From Balanoglossus misakiensis (lineage: Eukaryota > Hemichordata): 64,000 nt of DNA. Under the pieces are notes generated by a model that was not told the origin of the DNA, ran no database searches, and saw nothing but the letters and a program-made list of their open reading frames with translations. Where the stretch lies: positions 6,448,001 through 6,512,000 of the forward strand of contig CM082576.2 in the NCBI GenBank assembly GCA_040954595.2. The letters run 5' to 3'. Position 1 is the stretch's first letter, and the number at the start of each line of letters is the position of its first letter. This document shows positions 36,375 to 46,157 of this stretch, piece by piece. The translations under genes and the position numbers were made by a program.

Positions 36375-39300
36375 TCACGTCAGCGAAGCATACCAGGCAA
36401 GTGCTCGGGCCGCGATCATAGTGCCAGCAATATCGTAATTCCACGGATCGACGGGTATCCTCACTACAAACGAGTGCGGCTGCTCACCAAACATCACCAC
36501 CGTTGCCTCGACCGGCGCGAATTCATCCGATAGATCGTCGTCTTCCACTTCGGGATCAAAATTTAACTGGAAAAGATAAGAAAATAAACGGTGATCACTT
36601 GCGCAGGTTTCTAGTGAGGCAGTCAATTAAAACCAAAACCATCAGAAGTAAGCTTATCGGCTCTTCCTGAAATTGTGTAGTATTTGAAGAAACAGTAGCT
36701 GTATATTTTGATATTTTCAGTAGTTTTCCTACTTCCTACAAAATGTTGACAAGTCCAGTATTCAGCCTATACATCATGAAATGGGAAAAGATGGTACAGA
36801 TGGCAGGCTTGCTTTAGACACGCCGTAAATACATTTGCACTCAATTTACCATTAGCTTGACTTTGAACTATTTATATAGGAAACATTTGGGCAAATCGAC
36901 TTGGCGTGGGCGAAAATTATATTTCACTCTACAATTACACGACACAAGACTTACAAGGGTGATTAGTCTTTGGTAGTGCTCCAGACCTATTATTTTGTCG
37001 TCCTCCTGTCAAAAGTGGTTGAGTGTTTTCGCATTAGGGAAAATTTATTGCTTATTTTTTTTTCCGTCTGTGCCGGAGGAATTATCGCCTAAAAAGCACT
37101 AGTTGTCCATTCTAAGCTCCTTAACAGCTGAGCGAACACACGCATGCAGTCTTACCTTAATGACTCTGTACCCACGTTTGTTTCTGGGCAACTGTTGAAA
37201 TTTGGAAATCCATCTGTACCTTCTGGCCAATTTCTGCAGTCCCGTGTGATATTCAAGCTGTCCTTCCTTAAACGCCTCGAAGACGGATCTGTAGATGGCC
37301 GTGGCGTTTCTGAAGTCAAAGAGGGTGTTGGCGACGGCCTCCTTGGCGCGAACGAACCCCGGGCAATCTGGGAATAGGAAAATAACAAGAAGATAAAATT
37401 AATCGTGTTTTTTGTGTTATTTTTGCCTCGGAGCCGGGCGGGCTTACTACACAGCACACGTGACCCGGCAGTACAAAGACAAACCGATTGAATGCTGCAG
37501 TGGCGGGGTACATTCTGCGAAAAAAAACTTCATCTGAATAATTGTATTCTATTAGAGAGAATACACTGCGGAATTGAACATCGAGTGACATGACATTAAC
37601 ATATGAATGCTCTCCAGATTCCCAATGAATGCGCGTTTCAATAAACACATTTTATTGTTGGCCTGACCACAAGCATGACTATTATAGAGTGCTGTTCTGA
37701 GTTCACTACTACCATCTGTTCAAAATCGTTGCCCGTTTTTTTTTTCTTTCCATCTAAAATTCACTTTAATATTTTTTTCCTTTCCTTGAAAATTGGAACC
37801 GTTATTTACGGAACGGCCATTTGCAAAAAAAAGTGAGGAAACAATATTGACTGCGGAGCTATGCAAATGAATGAGTTTTCTCGACTGCTTATGCGCCATT
37901 GAAATGAGCAATTAATTGCATTGAGTTATGCAGTGGCAAAATGCGTGAGAAATTGAGGGATCCTTCAGAGGAAACGACGGGTGCCATTATGCTTGGTCGA
38001 GTGCCTCGCTCTATTCCCAGGTCGTGTGGCATAAAGTCCACACGCTTCTGTCTTATACATCTCTCCCTAATCAATATTTCAGCACACGTGTCCAAAGTCC
38101 ATTATAGCCGGACCGGCTCCCAGAGATATTGGTCGGCGAGATTCTTTCCACGGTTTCAGTGGGAGCCTCGTTCCGGCACGTGCCTGGGTACGTGTTCACC
38201 TCACCAATTGCTACCCGCGCGCGCGTGTGAGCGAGCGCGCGGCGATCGTTGCCGGGGACGCGCAGTTCCGCGTAAGCCCCGTTGAGAAAGAAATTGAAAT
38301 CAAAGGCAATTACCCCGTTCTGGCAACATGTCACATTCAGAACATTTTGCGGCAAACTTCATGCATGCTCGACCACGGGTGTCATCTTCATTCAGCTCTT
38401 CACACGTGGGATTTCGGTTTTGTTCCGCGGATGAAGAACTCCAGTCCCAGCTATCGCTGTCTGTCAAGGCTCGCCGCCTCCTGCCATCATAGTATGGACC
38501 ACCTGTGAACAAAGGCAACACTCGAGAAATTAACTAAGTGGAAAAATAGACACCGGTTTATTATTTCAAATTTAACCGCGATTAATCGACTTGGCTGTAT
38601 AATATGATGTAAGATAGTGATCAAAAAAAGCTCATGCTACGCCCCAAGTAAACTCTGTAATTAACTTTGGATTCAGGAAATTCCACTAAGCGTCCGTCCC
38701 AAACCACATAGGCATAGCTCAAGCTGTGTCCCTATTAATGGGATAATTCTTCAAGATTAAAAGACCAGAAGAACGAAAGATTAAAAGTATAATAAAACTT
38801 ACCAAAGAGATTACTGATATCATCAAACACTCTGCTAAGATGTCCTTTCGTCTGGTTTGCCACAGTATCGAAGATATCACCGAATGTCTGGTCGAACCAA
38901 CCGCCAACGTCAACGGTTATATCGTCAAGCGCGTCGCCGATATTTCCCAGTGTATCCCGGGTACGGTTGGCGGCTTCGTCGACGTACGGACGGACGTTGT
39001 CGTACAATTCCCGGGCGTTTTCAGCCGCGTCGTTGACGTTAGCCAATACTTCATCGGCGACCTCTTGTGTGCGATTCCGCGCCTGCTCCACTCGGTGACT
39101 GAGTTTGTCGTCGTAGAATTCGCCGATATCGTCGGCGACGTCTTCCAATTTATCCCCAACCCTGTCCTGGGTTTCGTCCGCCCATCTCGAGAAGTCCTGC
39201 CATAAATCGTCCAACTTTTCTCCCGCTGCGTCGAGTATGCCTCCTACGGTGCGGCTGCCGTTTCTTTCGACAGCAACCTCGTCGTACCAACCCTCGATCT

Positions 39301-40542
39301 TGTCAGTCAGGGAGTCGCCTATGTCATCCCTTTCGTTTTTCAACCACTTTTCCAATCTATCGACGAAAAACTCGATGAAATTGTCGGTGATCTCGGTGAA
39401 CCAACTGTGGAAATCGTCCGTTCCGTAATCAGAAATATCGTCCGCCGTTTGTTGGATCTGCCCCCACAGCCACTCCAGATCGTCCAAAAGTTCCACGAAG
39501 TCGCCGTCGGGATTCTCGAACCAATCTCGCACATTCTCGTTGAACAGGTCGTTGACGTTATCCCCAATGAATTCCCGAATTCTGAAGTCGAAATCGGCGG
39601 TATCCAATCTGGCCAGCCCCTGCGACCTGACCGGAACCAGACGACAGTAGGAGTCGTACCGCTCCTCGCACACTTGGATGACACAGGGCAGGCACCGCTG
39701 AACATACAGCTGCTGCAGACTTTGCATGCAGGTCTGGTTGGTCTCTTGAAAAGCCGACAATTCGGTTAGTAGGTGCCCTAGAGCTATCTGGTGGGTTTGA
39801 TTGGCTGAATGCATCGCTATTATCCTCACTCTTTCATCGTCCGACATCAGTCTGTGTACATCTTCCAGTTTCTGCAGTCCCCCAGTCAGGTCGTTGCGGA
39901 TGGCCTCGACTCCGACCTTCGTCAAACCTGCAATTTACAATAAACGGGCCATGCATATGTAAAACAACCGAAAGGCTCGTACACAATACCAGTCAAGAAG
40001 TAATACAAGCTCTCTGTGTAGACACCAATCGAATGGCCTTGGTCTAGTGTAGAGTGCTGTCTGGGAATCTACAAATGTCAATATATATCACTCTGCTTAC
40101 AATCCCCTACATACACCCGCAGCGCCGCCCCCACCCCCACCCCGAAAATTGTGTCGCGATAAATTTCACACAAAATGTCCCCGTTCAAAGCCCACATTAC
40201 CTCGTCTTTGGTCGATCTAATTCAAACATCCTCTTTGAACGACATATTATATGCCTGAGAACGTTAACAATTGTCATGCGACTTCAATGAATGTACGTGC
40301 TTGTCAACACCGATTATACATTAGGTAGTTCCATTCCCGCCAATTGCGAATAAAAAAACACACACGAAAAATTCGATGCCCCGGGTCGTAAAACCTCAGA
40401 CATACAGCAAATCCTACAAGACCGTGTCTGAATCAAAATACTCACTTTTGAGGATGACTTTGTCACTGGTGGGCACGGGATTAACCGACTTCAGCAAGCA
40501 CGTTGCGAAAAGTATCGCCCCAACTGTAATAAACCGCTTCAT
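36375..40542 (-). CDS. CLU: Clusterin-like secreted chaperone, five coding exons, 604 aa
   Basis: Exons: 40542-40446, 39927-38803, 38502-38314, 37367-37156, 36566-36375, with phases agreeing at every junction. Residues 1-24 are a signal peptide (MKRFITVGAILFATCLL). Cysteines 99, 111, 114, 119 and 127, and 441, 454, 461, 464 and 472, form two clusters. Spacing is 11-2-4-7 and 12-6-2-7, nearly identical to vertebrate clusterin, whose clusters pair antiparallel in five disulfides. RRRR at 415-418 lies between them, where clusterin is cut into alpha and beta chains. The central part (about 140-405) is an acidic, Trp/Asp-rich amphipathic helical region with several Asn-X-Thr sites, and it makes the protein about 150 residues longer than human clusterin (449). 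The last exon resembles the clusterin C-terminal beta region (ATVVMFGEQPHSFVVRIPVD). The expected role is extracellular chaperone and lipid carrier; that role is inferred from the family. Confidence 0.82.
38315..38501 (-). other. Clusterin-like exon 3 flank note: GC-rich Z-DNA-prone tract lies just left
   Basis: The 189-bp exon at 38502-38314 carries the tetrabasic site and the second cysteine cluster. Immediately downstream, in the 946-bp intron (38313-37368), positions about 38214-38246 are alternating CG/CA-type sequence. This could adopt Z-DNA and is the most CpG-dense non-coding spot of the gene. Confidence 0.4.
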
Positions 40543-40861
40543 CTGCGTAAAGAAAACGATGGAACAAAGACGAATGAATGAAAAGTCAGTCCTGCAGGCT
40601 AGTATCGTCTGTATCACTATGGTACTGTGTCAACGTTCCATGCACTTTACAGCGACGTGAGAGCTGTCAGGCTGCCTTCCACGGGGTATGTCACCCGCAC
40701 GTTGTCTGAAGTTCCCCAGTCAGGGAAGAAATACTTACCGCGCTTTACAACGCTTTACGCGAGTGTGTGTGTGTGTCTGTAGCTACGTATACATAATCAC
40801 CCAACTATGACCTTATTGCTACGACCACCATTTATTTAAGCGCTTTCAACCCGTGACGTCA
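40543..40861 (-). promoter_or_regulatory. Probable 5' untranslated exon, short 5' intron and CRE of the clusterin-like gene
   Basis: The start codon is preceded directly by a strong acceptor (CTTTACGCAG, ending at 40543). Upstream on the same strand is a perfect GTAAGT donor (40738-40733), so a 196-bp intron separating a non-coding exon ending at 40739 is likely. About 115 bp further upstream lies a perfect palindromic CRE, TGACGTCA (40854-40861). This suggests bZIP (CREB/ATF or AP-1-like) control, in keeping with the stress-responsiveness of clusterin genes. The transcription start is not defined. Confidence 0.5.
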
Positions 40862-42669
40862 TGAAAGCTGATACCCACCCCGAGTCCGATTCGATATCGC
40901 CCCGAAAAAAACAAAGTACTCCATGGACTGCTTCGATTAAAAAATACCACGGTGTCTTAGAACCCTAGCAAACACATCCTTCACCAATCAACTTTTTTTC
41001 CACGTTATGTAAATATCACGTGCACTCGGGAAATGGTTGAGTTGCTTCAGTGGTAGTTTTCACCAAACCAGAAAGGAATTTGCGTTCGATAAAAAAAAAT
41101 AATAAAAGTGGCGAGCCTGACTTTGCACGCTCCATTTAGAACAGAAAAGAACGTTGGCGACGATACTTGAGCAAACATTTTATCATTATGTTCGTTGTGT
41201 TCCCAGTCTGAACGCCAGGAACAGACAGAAAGCAGCCGCAGAGAAACGTCAATACACAACCGACCAACTTTCAGCGCAGAGTTTCACCAGTGATGTAGCC
41301 GCCACCGCCGTAACGTTTTCTCCGTTGAACGCCGTAACGCGAAGTCGACGACACAGCCCGCATGAGAGGCATCGAACGCACGGCCGGTCGGTCGACCGAA
41401 TGCAATCTCTCAACCGCTTAACAACGAAGCAAATTTGCGATAGAATGCTTAGTAACTGAAATATTCGGCGTCCATATTAGATAAATGCACTAATAACGTG
41501 TCGAGTTATATCAAGAACTTAGTCGCCAGCAGTGTGAATGAACTCGTACACCGAAAAATGAAAATATTTTCCGCCCTTTTGGTATTACAAACGGCAGTGG
41601 GAGAAAAAATGATTAAATGATAAACTTACACCGAAACCGACAATGTACTGGTTATCTGCATCGAAGAGATGTTGGTTCTCGGCGGTTTTAACGTTGCAGT
41701 GTGGTCTAGTTTATTATTATGATTCTGTACAATACGCATGAATTGGGTTGCCTCATTCTGACTGGTCGCATACTTGGTTCCTTTGTTCTTTGGTCTGACT
41801 CGTCCAATAAGCGGCGCACATGACTCAATGAATTCTACGTGCTCTATCTACCATCTGTTCAGAAACTCTCCCAATTTTAGGGCCCCCGTATATATATACC
41901 CTTACATAATTGTGTTTCAACCAAGCTTAGCTTTCTGATATTCGTTTAGAAAACGACTGAGGGTGTCTACTAGCGATAGTGTAAATAGCTAGCAATAATC
42001 GCCATGTAGGTACCACAGATGGTGTATTCGCCCTCCCCTCGATCTTCGCGAGCTAAATGTGTTTATTCGAGCAGGAGCCTCCCCCAAAACTGGTTTAGTG
42101 AGACTACATGTATATATCTATATATCCAGACAGACAGACCTATCCAAGCCGCCGGGATCGGACAACACGGTTTAACTTCCGATTAATCTTCAGTTTACGA
42201 GCAGTGCAGAGTGACACACTGGACTGTGCACACACACAGCCATGGAATATACCATTCGCAGACGCACACCACGCCACACACACACACACATACAGCGATA
42301 CGCGCACATTTTATAATCACCAACTACATGTACATACAAACACACTCTCTCGCATCCGAAGTTGGCGTTTTTATCGAGAATTGCCAGAGTAGTGCGGCCA
42401 ATATTTAACGGTCACCACCCTCAGATATATTTGGTACCACAAGGAAGTCGGGTCGTCGTCGTCGCCCCACGAAAACAGACACACAGAACGAAACGAGTTA
42501 TTGGGCCTGGTATACTGTAGTAACCCGCCCGATTACTCAAACGAAATTAACAAAGCGTACTCTGAATGAGTTCGGTAATTAGATCACACGAAGAGTTATT
42601 AATAAAATATTACAAACCGTCTAGCCTTCTTGATAGGATTACTTCTTCTTCGGTGTTTGCACGGCGCTG

Positions 42670-42688
42670 GTCGTCTTAAAAAGACGAC
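42670..42688. repeat. Perfect 8-bp-arm hairpin
   Basis: GTCGTCTT, three A residues, AAGACGAC. It is short and strongly pairing, with no T-run or conserved context. It does not match the histone 3' stem-loop consensus. Confidence 0.6.
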
Positions 42689-43885
42689 ACCTTTATATTT
42701 GGTGTCAGTCTTTCTTTACCTTTACACCTGCGGTGCTGTGCGCGCCAGACTGATAAGTCTTTCCACGGTAACAATGATTTATGAAGAATGCTTGGCATAG
42801 GTGGTGTGCGATCAATGGTGCGGTTGTTACGTATATCCTGCCGTTTCCAGTAATGCGAAAAATTCGCCGCAAACACACCTTATGACGCTGACAAAGACCG
42901 GAAGCGGGACAAGTTGGACTCTGCCCCGATCCCACTCGACGATGCGACGACGGTGTCAATTTTTAACTCCGGTTTATTGGTTTGTTGATTGTGGCAACAG
43001 CTCTCGGACGTTTACACCGCGAAAGGCCTCCTCGTATGAGCTGCGTGTACGCTGGGCAAAGGTCTTGTCACTTGGTCGTTACTGATTACCTGCCCTGTCA
43101 CGCCGATCTGGTTGGCTGGTATACACAGTTGACAGTTCCCCCTCGGCTAACTTCACTCTGCGCGCCGTTTCCACTACGCAGGTATATACCCGGTGACATT
43201 TGACCACGGGCACAGCGTGTCCTGTGAACTTTCTCAACGTTCCGCAATTAAATACAAATGCACAATAGAAACATTAGCTTGTGAATGCGCTGAGCACTTG
43301 GGAGTAAAGTGATAGTGATTTTGAAAAGACTTGTGTGCCAATGCATTGCCTTGCTTTGTCCGCATTCTTTCAGTCTGCAGGCGCACAAAAGATGTGCAAA
43401 TCAAGTTCTCCCGACTCCCCCCAACAATGCCGTTTGAAAGAGTTGTCTTATGCTAATAGAAAAAACCAGCTCAGGATATGACTAAGTCTATGGCTTCCCC
43501 CTTAAGCTGTTTTCGTAATGACGTATTGCAGACGAGTGGCCGACTTGAGAATCTTACAATTCCGTCATGGGGATGCAAAAGATGTTGAAAGGGACCACTT
43601 CACCGAAGTTGTCGGTATTGGCAAAAGAGCAAATTCCAAGGTATTCGGCGACAATGACCGTTATTTACTGCAAAACCCAGAGCTCATTCAACCGCGCAAT
43701 GTCAACTGCCAGTGCCAGGGTTAGCTTTTTGACTGGTAGTATCAGATACCAGCGGAAACTGTCATGTGCCAAATATAACCCCGTTCCGGATGATATGGAG
43801 TATTGTGCTATACCATTTTGATGGGTCAACGACCTGTGTCGGCCAATACCGGCAATTAAAATGGGTAGTAACCTAACTATCGATT

Positions 43886-43924
43886 AATAAATGAATGAAT
43901 GAATGAACGAACGAACGAACAAAT
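43886..43924. repeat. ATGA then ACGA tetranucleotide microsatellite
   Basis: About four ATGA units followed by about three ACGA units with AT-rich edges. The pattern looks like CpG-to-TpG change acting within one array. Confidence 0.85.
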
Positions 43925-44591
43925 ACTTTTAGGCATATTAGTAAATAAATAAATATGTAGTGGTAACTATATTCCCACGCAACACAGAACAGTCACTATT
44001 CAGTTGTTTGAAAAGGTGTAAATGGTTGTTGAATTTCATTACCAATTTGATGCCACAGTTTTCTTCGGATGTATAAGTTTATAGCAGCGTAGTCTGGAGT
44101 GACTCTTGGCTCTAAGTTGGCTTTTGTCAGAAGTCGTAGAAGGATAAGATTCTAAGACTACGTGTATTTTAAACAATTTTATTGGATTTTGTGGAAAGAT
44201 CATGATGTGCGTCTTTTTCGTTTGCGTTATCTCAGTGCAGGCCATCCACCCGCCCCCTTTTCACACCAAGTGTTTAAGACACTTTTTACTCACTTGATTT
44301 CAAGTCTTTTGAAGATCCAGAACGGAAATAACAGTAACACAAAAAGCAAAAAGTATTCTTGGTAGCTATCTGACCAAAGTTAAAATCGGATGTAAGAGTT
44401 TAGGTGCTGTCTTTTACATTTGCCGATTCTTGGCTGTTCTGTTCTCAGATGTTCGTGTAGAGAGGTGCGTACATCCGAGATACCATTTTGCACACTTTTG
44501 AGTTACGATTTTTTGGATATGGATGGGTATGATTGCAATTATTCACACTGAAAACTAGTTGTGAATAAAATATCACAAGTGTAGTGTCAGT

Positions 44592-44629
44592 ACACGACTA
44601 GAAAAAGGGGAAACCATTTCTGGTCGTGT
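44592..44629. repeat. Imperfect 13-bp inverted repeat
   Basis: ACACGACTAGAAA at 44592-44604 pairs with TTTCTGGTCGTGT at 44617-44629 with one mismatch around a 12-base spacer. It might be a remnant of a small element or a transcribed hairpin. No neighbour supports either. Confidence 0.5.
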
Positions 44630-45159
44630 CAATAGTCTCCGAATTATGATGTATTTCATTTTTGATGAGGTACTGAGCAGAACAGGACATTTCCATCACA
44701 TTGCGGGCAAATAATGCGCTTACTGTAAATATTTTGCCATGAGAACAGTAAGGAACTGTATTCCCCGTCAAATGCCTATGAACCTGATTGAGTTAAGGTG
44801 TGAACGGAAAGACAACAAAAGAAGAGGCGACCATTGGCGTGTGAACAATCCTGTTTTTATTCACCAAGCTCGTTGGTGCTCACTCATTTGCATCGGCACT
44901 GATTTGCATACAAGGCGACAAATTCCTTCAAGTGCAGTTCAAATAAAACGTTTTTGTGAGAAAAAAAATCAATGGAGATCCGGTTCTGTGATTCACCAAA
45001 TCGAGAAAGGCCACACACCACATCTAGTCAGTGGACCAACTGAGAGACTCAAATCACTTCTCAGCGGGGGTTGGGTGGTCCAATTTTCAGCCAACTTAAT
45101 CATACAGCAAATGGCAAAACACCCCACATAGATCCTTTTCATTTGTATGAAAAATAAAC

Positions 45160-45997
45160 TTTATTATCTCAAAATACATATATAAACTTTACAGTCAGAA
45201 ATTTCAATAAGATAAGAACAACTTTTTTTTTCAAAAATACACAGAGTTGACATCGCAACTACGTCTGTATCGTTATCAACATCAAGTAATGTACTTCCCT
45301 TCGCATCTAGACAAATGATTGCCTAACTCCACACTTGACCACAAGGAATGTTGTTTAGTACCTCATTTCCTCCAATAAATTTTGATGTTCCTTGGAATTT
45401 TTTTGTCATTCCGGTGTAAAAGTACTCAGAAAGCTTGCTGCGGAATCTCTTCAAGGTTCAGTAAATGTACCTGTCACCCAATTATGCAACAAGTTCCTTG
45501 TCATGTAAACACTTTCTGTGATTACAGGTATTTCACAGGGTGTGAAAAGCGGCGAACAAAGGGACCAAATTAGATAACTATTACTGGTTTAATTCAAAGA
45601 GAACAATACTGTCTTCTTTTATTCTGGAGTTCAATGCAATCGATTTGGATTTGGATTTCCCCTGAGATTCCAGCAGGAAAGACAAAGGGATGCTCAAAGA
45701 GAATTGTAAAAAAGTGAAACAAAGGCAAGGGGGGTCCCTTTGTCAAAACCATGTTGCTTTGGGTGCCTGGTTTTAGGTAAGAAAGAGGAAATTCCACAAC
45801 ATCGGTCCAGGTCCGTGCTTTTATCTGATCCACCACCACAGAAAGAATCTGAATTAGCCCTGTAGGGACTTTCTGTGTGAGAACACATTCAAACAGTTTT
45901 AATGGAAATAGTGAAGATTGGAATGTACCAAAATCAAGTGCGAACAGACTTAAACAGATTTGGGATTTGTAAATGACATATTGTGCGGAGTTTTATT
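45160..45997 (-). terminator. Candidate poly(A) signals of SPRTN
   Basis: On the minus strand AATAAA occurs at 45997-45992, 45623-45618 and 45165-45160, that is about 160, 535 and 990 bp after the SPRTN stop codon. Alternative 3' ends are possible. Which site is used cannot be decided from sequence. Confidence 0.5.
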
Positions 45998-46157
45998 GGG
46001 CATTTTCAAAACTTTTGGGATGTTTTTTTTTTCATTCCTTGCAATTTGAGTAAATATAGTCGTGTCAACTTGCTATCATCACCTGCCAGTGCAAATATCC
46101 TCAAACAGAGAAATGTAATATGGCCGGACATCAAAGTCACAAGATGTTTGAGTGGAA

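Larger units (their letters stand above)
40862..45159. other. Intergenic region between the clusterin-like gene and SPRTN
   Basis: About 4.3 kb without a supported gene. It contains short CA repeats (about 42230-42295), a perfect hairpin (42670-42688), an ATGA/ACGA microsatellite (43886-43924) and an imperfect hairpin (44592-44629). The open frames at 42801-43085 and 44739-45131 (plus) have no recognisable motifs and look like chance. CpG frequency falls visibly near 43.8-44.5 kb. Confidence 0.5.

Noticed and set aside
38840-39769. Plus-strand frames of 120 residues opposite the clusterin-like exon
   Set aside because: They are shadows of the minus-strand coding exon, whose frame is supported by cysteine spacing, splice phases and flanking exons.
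42670-42688. Histone mRNA-like 3' hairpin
   Set aside because: Stem sequence and loop differ from the conserved histone element, and no histone gene is nearby.
42801-43085. 94-codon plus-strand frame in the clusterin-SPRTN interval
   Set aside because: An overlapping antisense frame is equally long, there is no motif, and no splice-consistent partner exon was found.
44739-45131. 130-codon plus-strand frame before the SPRTN 3' region
   Set aside because: No recognisable motif, composition like its surroundings, and it overlaps probable intergenic or SPRTN 3' sequence. It reads as a chance frame.
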